From NCBI GenBank assembly GCA_027563935.2, contig CM050450.1:91944439-92008438 (forward strand): a stretch of 64,000 bases of DNA. Reading direction: 5' to 3'. The position numbers were made by a program, and so were the translations under genes. Below, piece by piece: positions 45,001 to 55,620 of this stretch; position 1 is the stretch's first letter, and every line of letters begins with the position of its first letter. A model generated the notes under the pieces. It saw nothing but the letters and a program-made list of their open reading frames with translations, did no database searches and was not told where the DNA came from. This stretch comes from Costus lasius (taxonomy: Eukaryota > Streptophyta > Magnoliopsida > Zingiberales > Costaceae).

Positions 45001-45096
45001 GATGACAATCTAGCTGACCCGCTTACAAAGCCTCTGGCGCAGCAGAAGCATGAGAAGCATTGTAATAATATGGGTTTGAGATTTCTCAACCATTAG
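42091..45096 (+). pseudogene. pol of X1, part 2 (protease end to RNase H)
   Basis: Resumes X1's frame after X2 (HICSNVQELK...). The pre-integrase (LLWHSRLGHI, CKACLMGK), integrase (DVCGPF, SDRGGEY, VSERRN), RT (QMDVKTAFLNG, YVDDIL) and RNase H domains are all recognisable. Stops: TAG at 44233-44235, replacing AAG, and TAG at 44653-44655, replacing CAG. No frameshift is present. The natural stop is at 45094-45096, followed by the PPT at 45106-45116. Confidence 0.94.
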
Positions 45097-45116
45097 ATTA
45101 AGTGCAAGTGGGAGAT

Positions 45117-46769
45117 TGTTGGGGTATGCCCTTAAGGCTAATGTTTGAGGCCTTGGGTTATTATCAGTATCATGTATAAACTATGTTTATAAAGGCAATG
45201 GTTGTTATTCAGGTTGTTGCATTATCTGCTGCTATATGTATACTTCTGAATAATGTCTCAATGGTGTTCAGCTTCGCTGACATGCAGTATAGTCCTTAGT
45301 CGAGATATCTTGGTAAACATGAGACAACCTTGATATGATTGAGACTAATATGTGTTCTAATCTTATAGGATGCTTCGAGCATGGAATAAGATGTAGACTC
45401 ATAGGTGCATTGAATGTACTGGACAGACCCTACTTAGGATATTCAATTGTTTGTCACAATGTGAATAATCCTTATATGCAAACAAGTGGCATATTTCCTC
45501 TGACTTGAGATCACTTGTGTTTCTAAATGATGATTGGTATTGTCTTGAGGTAGTTCAATATCATTTGAAATATAATGGTTATAGATTATCTTGGATAATG
45601 GGCATGAGTCATGTTAGGGCATTAGTGATAGATATAGGATTGCCTCTCCTAGTTGGAGTGTGATGTTCTAAAGGGGCCCCCTGTATGAGATGGTTGAGAA
45701 AGTGTATGGCCATACCCAGATGACTATGTTCATCTGATCTAACCACTCTCATCATGTTGGAGTTACAGGCTTGACACGCTTGTCCAACGAGAACATCTAG
45801 TGGCAAAGGAAACACATATGTCAAGTGAATTGGATTCACACTTGTGCTATGGTTTGGGTGTAGTCTTGGAAGACTCTTTCCTTTATATCGGGAGACAGTG
45901 ATGTGTTGCTAGATACCCCTCTTTGATCGTGATAACTTATGTTATCGTTACCGACATTTAAAGGAAACCCTTAGGGTCGCACAATTTGATGATATGGCTT
46001 TCTTATGTCAGATCGTGTGGACTGAATTGTTTAGGTTCAGTTTAAAGGAGTTTAAACTCTGATTGTAAGTGAGATCTGGTCTGATCATGTTTGATTTATT
46101 AGGGCTTGAGATCGGTAAGTTTCGATCGAGAGAATTGATGCTAGATCGATGAGATCAAGAGCATCAAGAGATGTGTGGTTAGATCTTGAGCCTTTCGGTT
46201 TAATAAGGTCTAGACCAAGGCTTGGTTTGATTTGGTCTTTGAACCAAATTCTATAGAACCGGTTCATTATATGAACGCATGGTTCAAAGGGAGAAGAAGA
46301 GGCGATCGGTTCACTTGGAGTGAACGCATCATGCGTTGAGGGCTTGCTATTTTTGGAAGTTGAATTTTTTCCAAAATAGAAGCACGCCTCCACGTTCGAG
46401 GGTAACGCTTCTCTCGTCGCCCATCTTCTACTCTCGAGACTCCTCTCATTTTGAAGAAGAGAGACTTCACGCCAAGAGAGCATCTCATTCTCCTCACACG
46501 GCTAGGACACCTTGGAGAGCTTTGCTAGCACAAGGAACGCCAAGAAGGAAGCCATCACCATCTTGTGTGCGTTCACTTTGGAGGAGAGCCACATCGCCCT
46601 CTTATTTCCAAGTCGCCATCCAAACAATGGCTATGGTAAAATCTTTGTGTTGATCTATGAAGGCTTTAAGTTAATCATATGTTCATGCCACATGCGATCA
46701 TGTTGAAATCCTTATTTCCGCCCATGCAAAATTCTAGAAGTGCATGCGTTTAGGGTTTCACCCCTTTCA
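45117..46769 (+). repeat. 3' LTR of X1
   Basis: 1,653 bp, about 1 percent different from 19531-21181 by eye. Unlike a normal 3' LTR it is followed by a PBS and leader. Confidence 0.95.
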
Positions 46770-46878
46770 ATTGGTATCAGAGCTGTGTTCTGGTATGATC
46801 TATATGATTGCTTCTTTGTGTGATCCATGCTTGGTTTATAAGTAGATCTAAGCCAAATCATCATGCGAAAATACATGC
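46770..46878 (+). mobile_element. Extra PBS and leader start behind X1's 3' LTR
   Basis: These 109 bp repeat 21182-21290 without visible change, including TGGTATCAGAGC at 46772-46783, then break off into element B's integrase. This is the start of a second X1 internal region. It implies a former tandem LTR-internal-LTR-internal-LTR arrangement that was later cut back. Confidence 0.9.
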
Positions 46879-48672
46879 ACCCCGAGCAACAAAAACTTTG
46901 TTCTCGGTGGGAACATAGAAGTAGTAACCCTTAGTTTCCTTAGGGTACCCCACAAACACACATATATCAGATCTAGGTTCTAGCTTGCTAGAATCCTGAC
47001 GCTTGACATAAGCCTCACATCCCCAAATGTTGATAAAAGATAGGTTAGGACGTCTCCCACTCCATACCTCGTATGGAATCTTTGAGACACTCTTACATGA
47101 AACGTTATTCAGTATTAGAGAAGTTGTCTCTAGTGCATGTCCCTAGAATGAGGGAGGTAGAGTTGCATGACTCATCATACAATGAACCATGTCCAACAAA
47201 GTTCAATTTCTCCTTTCAGACACACCATTCCATTGAGGTGTTCCAGGAGGAGTGAGTTGGGATAGAATCCCACACTCTTTTAGATAGTCAAGGAACTCAC
47301 CGCTCAGGTACTCTCCACCACGATCTGATCGAAGAGCCTTAATGGATCTACCAAGCTGGTTCTCTACTTCATGTTTGAATTCTTTGAATTTCTCAAATGA
47401 TTCAAACTTATGTCTCCTTAGGTAGACATAACCATATCAACTAAAATCATCAGTAAATGTGATGAAGTAGTTGTGGCCTCCTCTGGCTTGCTTATTGAAT
47501 GGCCCACACACATCGCTATGTATGAGATCCAACAAACCTCCTGCCCTTTCACTAGTCTTGGTGAAAGGTGCCTTTGTCATCTTCCCTAACAAACAAGGCT
47601 CACATGTATCAAATTCCTCCAAGGAACTTGAATCTAACAACCCATTTGTATGGAGTTGTTGAATGCGATTCTTGTTTATATGGGCTAATCGACAATGCCA
47701 TAGGAAAGCACCAACTGAACCACTCAGTTTGGTCCTTTTATTATTTATGTTGCAAATAGAGTTATCCATATCTAACACATATAGACCATTGCACAAAGTA
47801 CCCTTCCCATAGAACATACTGGCAAATGAAAAAGAACAAAAGTTCTTTTTTATTTCAAACTTAAATCCTTTCTTTGCCAAGCAAGGAATGGATACAATGT
47901 TCTTAGTAAGTGAAGGTACATAATAGCAATTTTCTAACTCTAAGTGAAGTCCAGATGGCAGGGAGAGAGTCAAAACTCCTACAGCAATAGCAGAAACCTA
48001 TGCCCCGTTTCCAACTCGTAGGTCAATCTCTCCAGGCCGCACCGATCTACTTTTCTTGAGCCCCTGCATATTTGTACAAATATGAGCTCCACATGCGGTA
48101 TCCAATACCCATGTCGTAGAAGTAGAAAGGTTGACTTCTGTAACATAAATACCTGAGTATGAAGACAAAGCCTTGCCTCTCTTCTTCTCATTCTGAAGTC
48201 GCACCATGTCCTTCAACATGTGAGGTGGCCTTCCACATGAATAGCACTTATTGTTCCTGATCCATTCCATATTTATTTTCAGTTCCTTGCTCAAGCCTTT
48301 CGGCTCAACACACTGAATATCAACTTTAGGAGGACTGAGCCTAACCAATTCATTAAAGAGCTGTCTTAGATTAGTAATAATCTCAGAGGCACTCTTCAAT
48401 TCATATTGCCCTTGAAGCTCGGGCGACATGTTGGTTAGCATCAATTGTGCAACCTCCAAAGTATCAGCCTGATGCTTATCATAAGCATCCCTCTCAGCCA
48501 CTGAGGCCGAGCATGGAAGTGGTTTAGGAATGGGATGCTCAAGGACATAGAGCTTTCTCTCGAGCTTGAGCACAATTCTCAAGTTCATATACCAATCCAT
48601 CAAATTGGATCCAACCAACTTATCCTTCTCAAGGATAGATCGCAGTGACCAACTGCTATTGTTCGTTGCCAT
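46879..48672 (-). pseudogene. gag, protease and integrase of element B (family 2)
   Basis: The minus-strand frame starts ATG at 48672 (MATNNSSWSLRSILEKDKLV...). Gag is internally deleted: after ITNLRQLF about 100 residues of the usual gag are replaced by an unrelated short stretch. The zinc knuckle (CYSCGRPPHMLKDM) lacks its last Cys. The protease motif VLDTACG is present. A TAG at 47998-48000 follows VGNGA; the same frame continues to the pre-integrase (LWHCRLAHINKNRIQQL, CEPCLLGK) and integrase (DVCGPF, SDRGGEY, VSERRN), with more stops at 47437 and below. It breaks at 46879 after VFVARG, so most of RT is missing. Confidence 0.9.
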
Positions 48673-49998
48673 TGTTCTACAACAGTCAAGAAACAGCAGA
48701 TTAGTACTACTTCAAATCATTTAAACTGGACTTGTTTTAAATGATTATGGCTCCCACTATTTTAATCGAATTGACAACCCACAAAGTCAAGCGGGAAGTT
48801 TAAGACTTCCTAGTGAGATGGGATCCTTATTCCACATGAGGCTTCGCATCCCACGAGGGTGGGATGAGATGCACAAAGTAACCCATGCTTCCTAAGGTGG
48901 GCTCGTCGGCCGATTGCTCCAACCAATTCCCCTTATTGAGACAGTCTAGGCATTTCATGTTTAGCGAGGGCTGGATACAACATGAAACCCTAACCTCTCA
49001 ATGATGCCTCTAGAGTTTCATCATGTGCCCAGCACATATGGAACTCTAGTCAAGTCCATTCCTAACCGTTATGCCCAGGGTCAACGAGTTTCCTTGCGAA
49101 GGCGCGCCCGATTAAAACGGACTAGGGAAACCATTGCCACCACGCACTTTCTAAAGATAAGTGGGTGTGTCCCACGAGGGTGGGAAATAGTTCACAATAC
49201 CACTGATCGATAGCTTAGTGAGGGCTACGTGTTAGAAGGCTACTAGACTTGATATTTATTTATGAGGGTTTTTGAAGTCTCCTCAATTTTATCTTATGTC
49301 TAGCATTACAGGCATGCATTCCTATAGTGATAACATAACGATAAAACAACACAGGCATGCTTTAGCAGATATGTTTGAAAACAGTAAAAGCATGATGTGA
49401 TCATAGCCTATTCAAGACATTGAACCAACCCATGCCTAAAAGGTGGTTCAACTCTTGACCTAGGACTCAAGCCCCAAAGATAAGACCTAACTTAGCCGAC
49501 CACTAATTTAATCTTCATGCTTGGCTCTAAGGTCCTCCTCACCATGGTTTAGCTCTCAAACACTAGAGGTATCTCTAGGAAAACCCTAGAAGCACCCTCA
49601 TAGGTTCAGCCAATGCCATGGGCTTCTTCCAAGGGTGATGCACCACCATGTGAGGGCCAAGAGACATAGCACACAAGCCTTAAGGCTCGGCCAAGTCAAA
49701 CCTGCACCACTCACCATGCGCTATCAATGAAGGGTGCTCCTTACATCACCATGCAAGGTGCGTAGGCAAGCATGCATGCGCCAATCTCCAAGTAATATGT
49801 GCCATCCTAATCTTCATCTTAATTGAAAGCAAAAAGAAAAGCGGCACGCAGGCCTCACAAGAGTACATCACAGGCATGCAAAGGGGCTTGACTCCTGATC
49901 ACAACATTATGCACAAGCAAGGTATCTACACATGCAGTTCTACATGCTCATGAAAAACATAAAATCTGAAATTTTACTTTTTCATAAAACCAGTCTAA
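48673..49998 (-). other. Leader of element B, gag-proximal part
   Basis: No coding potential is visible. Just upstream of gag (minus strand) is a splice-acceptor-like CTTGACTGTTGTAG, ending 4 nt before the ATG. Two identical palindromes, TCCCACGAGGGTGGGA, lie at 48849-48864 and 49170-49185, recalling the paired hairpins of family 1. The rest looks like diverged leader DNA. Confidence 0.7.
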
Positions 49999-52160
49999 TG
50001 TAGGAGAGAGCCATGTCTGCCACACAAGGGCCGTCCGGACATGTATGTTTACCTCACAAGGGCCGTCTGGACATAAGCGACCCATGCCTGCCTCATTCGG
50101 CGCGTCTGACATGTTCGCCCCGCTCCCCTACAACACTAAGGACCGGCGGAGCTCCACCGATCCCCTCGAGGTTAGGCATCCCAGAGACCTAACCCGCAAG
50201 GTCCAGGGTGTCGAATCCTGGCACAGCCCAGGCATGGGGTATAACTGTGCCAGGATTCTGTTGGGGTATGCCCTTAAGGCTAATGTTTGAGGCCTTGGGA
50301 TTGTATAAGTATCTTGTAATAAACTCTTGTGTTTATAAAAGGCATGGTTATTATTCAGGTTGTTACCTTGTCTGCTGTAATAAGTGTACTTCTGAATAAT
50401 GTCTCAAAGCTGTTCAGCTAGGCTGACAGGCTATATGTCCTTAGTCGAGATATCTTGGTGAACATGAGACAGCCTTGATATGATTGAGACTAATATGTGT
50501 GCTAATCTTATAGGATGCTTCGAGCATGGAATAAGATGTAGACTCATGGGTACATTGGATGTACTGGACAGACCCTACTGGGATATTCCATTGCTTGTCA
50601 CAATGTGAATGATCCTTGTAAGCACTAAGTGGCACATGTCCTTTGACTTGAGATCACTTGTGTTTCTAAATGATGATTGTCATTGTCTTGAGGTAGTTCA
50701 ATATCATTTGAAACATAATGATTATAGACTATTTTGGATGGTGAGCTTGAATCAGGTTAGGGCACTGGTGATAGACAAAGGATTGCCGTCTCCTTGTTTA
50801 AGGAGTGTGATGTTCTAAAGGGCCCCCCTATATGAGATGATTGAGAAAGTGTATGGCCATACCCAGATGACTATGTTCATCTAATCTAATCATGCTCATC
50901 ATGTTGGAGTTACAAGCTTGACATGCTTGTCCAATAAGAACATCCAGTGGCAAAGGAAACATGTATGCCTTGTGAGTTTGATTCACACTTGTGCCATGGT
51001 TTGGGTGTAGTCTTGGAAGACTCTTTCCTTTATATCGGGAGACAGTGATGTGTTGCTAGATACCTCTCACTGATCGTGATAACGAAAGTTATCGTTACCG
51101 ACATTTAAAGGAAACCCTTAGGGTCGCACAATTTGATGATATGGCTTACTCAAGTCAGATCGTATGGACTGAATTGTTTGGGTTCAGTTTAGAGGAGTTT
51201 AACCTCTGATTGTAAGTGAGATATGGTCTGATCATGTTTGATTGATTAGAGCTCTAGATCGGTAAGCTTCGATCGAGAGAGTTGATGCTAGATCGATGAG
51301 ATCAGAAGCATCAAAAGGATGAACGGTCAGATCTTAAACCTTGGGTTTATTTTGATTTGGACCAATGCTTGGGCTGATTTGATTTGGTTTATTGAACCAA
51401 AATCAATTGGATCGATTAAGCTTGAACCGGTTCACATGTGTGAACGCTTGGTTCAAAGATTAAGCGTTTTGTTTTGGTCGGTTTCGAAAGCTCTCCTTCA
51501 TGACATTCCATTTATGGAAAGTCATCATGGTGACTTGATGAAACAAACGCCAAAACGTTTTTTTTGCTTGAAGGCTTCTCACTTGGGCGAAGAAGTGTGC
51601 TTGAGAGAGCATTATCGCCGAGAGTGGAGAGGTGGAATTCGGCCAAGCAAAGACTCCAAGGATTCTCCTTCAAACGATCAAGACCCCTTGAAGCTTTTGC
51701 TAGCACAAAGGCGTGAAGGGAGTAGCCAACTTCTTCTTGTGTGCGCGCCATTTGGAGGGGATCTATTTTGCTCTCTTGCTTCCAAGCCGACCTCCATCTC
51801 TATGGCTATGGTATAGATCTAAACTCATTCAAGTTGATCATATGGTTTTTCATATGCGATCCTTTAGAAACCCTCTTTCCGCCATGCTTGCTAGAGGCGC
51901 ATGTTACTAGGGTTTCCCCCCCATGAGTTTGGGGTTCTTTCAGATTCGACACCCTAGACCTTACGGGTTAGGTCTCTGGGATGCCTAACCTCGAGGGGAT
52001 CGGTGGAGCTCCGCCGGTCTTAGTGTTGTAGGGGAGGGGGGCGAACATGTCAGACACGCCGAATGAGGCAGGCATGGGTCGCTTATGTCCAGACGGCCCT
52101 TGTGAGGCAGACATACATGTCCGGACGGCCCTTGTGTGGCAGACATGGCTCTCTCCTACA
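49999..52160. mobile_element. Foldback (hairpin) element of about 0.47 kb in B's leader, split by solo LTR J
   Basis: The left arm, 49999-50258, and the right arm, 51948-52160 together with the TSD-flanked tip, are inverted copies. I count about six substitutions and one 1-bp indel over roughly 218 bp. At the tip, CCTGGCACAG pairs with CTGTGCCAGG across an 18-nt loop. Both outer ends read TGTAGGAGAG. Flanking trinucleotides are taa (left) and tca (right), so a TWA-type target duplication is possible but not shown. No ORF for a transposase is present. It could be a MITE-like foldback element or a local inverted duplication. Confidence 0.75.
50259..51942 (+). mobile_element. Family-1 solo LTR (J) inside the hairpin element
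   Basis: 1,684 bp from TGTTGGGGTATGCCC to ...TTCTTTCA, flanked by perfect TSD gattc (50254-50258 and 51943-51947), with no internal region. It keeps ATGGCTATG plus GTATAG at 51802-51816. It inserted almost exactly at the apex of the hairpin. Confidence 0.95.
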
Positions 52161-52518
52161 TCACAGTCTCTTTTCCTCATCTTCTTATCACAAATCTTTT
52201 GGTTATTTGCGATTAAACTTTCATGATGATTCAAAGATCCTTTCGGCTGGTAATTTTGTCAGATTAAGAGACCCGGCCAGTCCGAAGACACAATGCCCGT
52301 CCTACTTGACAAAACCACGTGCGCCTTTGATCCTTAAATCATGCAAGAAAAATAACCCAAAAATCCAAAAGAGATTGAAAAGATGACAGAAACAAGAAAA
52401 CCTAATTTTTCCTACTTAGAAAAATCGTTCGCCATGTGATCATGCAATTTGCGAAAATTGAGATATGACATGTGAGCATGGAAAAACATGAAAATACATC
52501 GTTCGAGTCTCGCAAGTC
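52161..52518 (-). other. Leader of element B, PBS-proximal part
   Basis: Non-coding sequence between the hairpin element and the PBS. Nothing further was recognised. Confidence 0.6.
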
Positions 52519-52530
52519 CCTCTGATACCA
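52519..52530 (-). other. Primer binding site of element B
   Basis: CTCTGATACCA (52520-52530) is the reverse complement of TGGTATCAGAG, one base inside the 5' LTR. It marks this LTR as the 5' one and fixes B's orientation as minus. Confidence 0.92.
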
Positions 52531-52531
52531 C

Positions 52532-54496
52532 TGTTGGGAAACCCCGGGGATATTTTATAATTTTCAGAGATAGAAATTACACAAATACATTGCGCAGCGG
52601 AACTAATATCCCCGAAATAGGCCAGTCCCAAAAACCCGGTGAAGATCGCATGCGAGAGAGTCGACACGATGAGATAGAAGATACCTTGAGCAAGGCGAGG
52701 CTGATGTCGTAGTACGCACCCAAGCGTGCGCCCTCTGCAGTTTCACACACACGGATCACCTCGATTCCTCTTCTTCCACGCCCGGTGCTAGCCTCGGGAA
52801 GAAGATCCAAGCCTTAGGAGAGCCCTCGAAGTAACTTGCGCCACCACCAAAGGGAGAAGCACCAAGAGTATGGAGGAAGAAGGAGATGTCGCCAAGTTCA
52901 ACTTCACCTTGCGCCAAGGAAAAGAGGAAGAGGATCACTTGTGGCTTGATGGAAGAAAGGAGGAAGTTGCGCCCTTGTCCCTTGCTTTCGCCCTCTTGAT
53001 GATGCTCATGCCTCTTAGCGAAATTGTATATCAAGAGGGGCGGCTAGGGTCTCTATTTATAGAGACCTTGGGCGGCAATGAGTGGCCACAATTAAACCAA
53101 AGTGGGCGGCTAAGAGAGGATATAGGAGAACATACCAAATTAATCAAGTCCTAATCCAATTAGGACTCTAATTAATTATTTAAACAATTAAATCCTAATC
53201 CAATTAGCATTCCAATTATTTAAACAATTAAATCCTAATCCAATTAGGATTCTAATTAATTAATTAAATAATTAGTCCTAATCTAATTAGGATTCTAATT
53301 AATTAATTAATTAACCCTTTTATGATTAATTTTACATCATAGGCGTTAACCCTAATCTAACCAGGGTTAATCACATGCCTACTATCTCCCTCTCATTAAG
53401 CCCAGTAAGCCCAACTTTATAATGGGCCCAGCCCAAGACCCATTATGCATGTTAACCAAGCCCTTGGATCTAATCTGATTTAACCCAAGGTCAAATTAGG
53501 CTAACCATGGTTAATATGTCATAAATGGAAGTTGGCTCCAATAAATTTCTTCCATCTCATCAGGCCCATTAGCGTTGATGAAATCTCCAAAATAGATTTG
53601 AGTTATCCAATAACTCGATCATAAGGCTTCCCGATCAATACGAGAACTCGAGTATCAAGGTGTGCGACGCTGTAGGTTCCTCTGACGTTGGCAGTGCTGA
53701 CCTAAGCTCACCACAAGCAGTGAGTGGCACCTAGCAGTGCATCGCTGCTACCCAAGTCATTGGAATGGATATCGACATTGACATCCCCATCATCGCAACC
53801 AGGTACAGATGCATTACAGTCTCTTTGCCGAACTGATATCCGATTGGCCCAGTGTGTCACCACTTGTTTTTATCCAATCTCATGGCTATGACTAAATTAG
53901 GTCTAACCTGGGTATGGCCATACACTTTCAGTCATAGAACCATAGAGGAGCTCCATGGATATCAAGCTTCCCTTAGGAAGGGGCAAATCCTATGTCTATG
54001 CATTGACCTTCTCATATGAGTCGTGACATGCCCAATGATAACCGTTATTACCTCCCAACTACGGCAAGACGTTAGGTTGTATCAAAGCATATCCCTAACC
54101 ATATAGAATGACCAATGACCTCAAGTCAAGGGATCAATGCATCTCCTATCACTTGTGAGAATAACTCGTGACACCAAGTTATTGCCTCGCAGCGGGTCGG
54201 TCCAGTATATCCACCACTGATATACCCATATGCCTACGTTAGCACCTCGTGCCTAACCAGCCCATATACCAGTCTCACAAGTATCATAGCTGTCCCATAT
54301 CCACTAAAATACATTGACTGAGGACAATAGTTTGAGCACAGATCCAATCTGTCTCTAGGGACATTATCATGTAGGTACACAAACGCAGATGTAAACAAAC
54401 ATTGATAACGACAATGCCAGTAATGATATATAAATATCAATGTCAAGTAATACAAATAATGGACCATAACAAGGTCCTAGGGCTTATACACCAACA
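52532..54496 (-). repeat. 5' LTR of element B
   Basis: About 1,965 bp, the partner of 16724-18669, with the same AATTAGGAT repeat block at about 53145-53315. On the minus strand it starts TGTTGGTGTATAAGCCC at 54496. Confidence 0.93.
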
Positions 54497-54501
54497 GTAT
54501 T

Positions 54502-54523
54502 CGTGCACTTGCAGACTACAACA
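54502..54523 (+). mobile_element. Solo Athila-type LTR L3, segment 3 (end)
   Basis: The last 22 bp of L3 (CGTGCACTTGCAGACTACAA then CA), following B's TSD copy gtatt (54497-54501). The next five bases, ggttt (54524-54528), are L3's TSD. Confidence 0.8.
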
Positions 54524-54967
54524 GGTTTCCAGTCCAGGTAATATAATCAGCCTCAGAAGTCTAACATGGAGTCCCTCTTGGAAATCTTCGTTGTTGCTTA
54601 GAAAAAGCACAACGAAGATGTCTCTGATGCTATTAAGCATCTAACACCTCATGTGGACGCTTTGGTGACCCATAACAAGATGTTAGAGAGCCAAATAACT
54701 CAGTAGGCAAGCACTTCAAATGGGCCTATGGGTAAGCTTCCGTGGCAACTAGAGATGAATCTTAGGGAGCACTGTAACGCAATATTTATTGTAAGTGATG
54801 AACAGTTAGAGCTTAGGATGCCCAACAAGGAATCTACACCTAAAGCTAGTGAGGAGCCGCCTAAAGAATTCTTACTTGACGAAGAAATACTAGTGGAGAA
54901 GGAGAAGGAGGAGGCTTATGTAGGTCCTCCTGCATATGTTCCACCTATCGCTTTCCCTAGAGGCTAA
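54524..54967 (+). pseudogene. Athila-like gag C-terminus (element C)
   Basis: Resumes element C's gag after L3: a YNQPQKSNMESLLEIFVVA stretch, then KKHNEDVSDAIKHL, THNKMLESQITQ and PMGKLPWQLE, and an acidic tail rich in EEP/EKEKEE. In-frame stops replace Gln (TAG after VVA and after ITQ; TAA before YNQ). The frame closes with TAA at 54965-54967. Confidence 0.82.
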
Positions 54968-55032
54968 CAAAAGCAAAGTCCGACGAGTAGTCAAACAAAT
55001 CTCTTGAGCACAATATCAAAGAAAATAGCACT

Positions 55033-55620
55033 GTGACATCATTAGATCAAGTTAGAATAATTCAAAAATTGAAGGATCCTGGGAGCTTCTCAATTTCTTG
55101 TCATATTGGTGACATGTCCTTTGAAGGAGCATTATGTGACTTGGGTGCAAGCGTGAGCTTGATGCCTTTATCAATTTACTGGAAAATTAACATCGAGGAC
55201 ATGAAGCCGACCACTATTTTTCTCCAGCCTTCTAACCGTTCTGTCCAACAACTTGTGGGAATTTTGGAGGATGTCCTAATTAAAGTCGGTAGCTTCTTTA
55301 TTTTAACTAATTTTATAGTTTTGGACATGGAAGAAGATGAGAGACTACCTATCATTTTGGGTAGGCTATTTTTAGCAACTGCAAGCTCTGTTGTTGACAT
55401 GAATAACGAGAAGCTAACATTAAACATTGGTGATAATAAGTTTGAATTTGATTATTCTGTGAATCTAAAGAAATTTTCTTTTGCAGAATCATACTATTTC
55501 ATCGAGGTCAAGGATAATGTAGCAAATGATAGCCACACCACTGAAGATGATAAAAATCCCCTAAAAAGATATCTTATGAACAAAAAGAACAAGAATAGGA
55601 AGGATCATACATGGGCATAA
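55033..55620 (+). pseudogene. Athila-like aspartic protease domain (element C)
   Basis: 195 residues are open: IIQKLKDPGSFSISCHIGDMSFEGALCDLGASVSLMPLSIY, then EDVLIKVGSFFILTNFIVLDMEEDERLPIILGRLFLAT, the usual Athila/Tat retropepsin with catalytic D in CDLGAS. It processes the polyprotein in intact elements. Here the frame starts after broken gag and ends at TAA 55618-55620, after which no RT, RNase H or integrase follows. Marked as a pseudogene because the element is disrupted, although this domain itself has no stop. Confidence 0.85.

Larger units (their letters stand above)
19531..46769 (+). mobile_element. Element X1: family-1 Ty1/copia inserted in B, split by X2
   Basis: 5' LTR 19531-21181, PBS, leader, gag-pol (22995-23876 and 42091-45096), PPT, 3' LTR 45117-46769. 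The LTRs differ at about 16 sites by eye. The left flank is ctttt (19526-19530). No matching TSD lies on the right because the 3' LTR is followed by another copy of X1's own PBS and leader start (46770-46878) and then by B's integrase. X1 is therefore a rearranged copy, not a clean insertion. Confidence 0.92.
16724..54496 (-). mobile_element. Element B: family-2 Ty1/copia, minus strand, hosting X1-X2-X3 and a hairpin element
   Basis: The outer ends are family-2 LTRs (3' LTR 16724-18669, 5' LTR 52532-54496). The flanks are gtatc (16719-16723) and gtatt (54497-54501), a 5-bp TSD with one C/T change. Minus-strand order: 5' LTR, PBS, leader with a hairpin element, gag to integrase (48672 down to 46879), a missing RT segment replaced by the X1 stack (46878 to 19531), the RT end plus RNase H (19530 to 18691), PPT, 3' LTR. 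The LTRs differ at roughly 15 positions in their first 270 bp, so B is clearly older than its guests. Confidence 0.92.
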
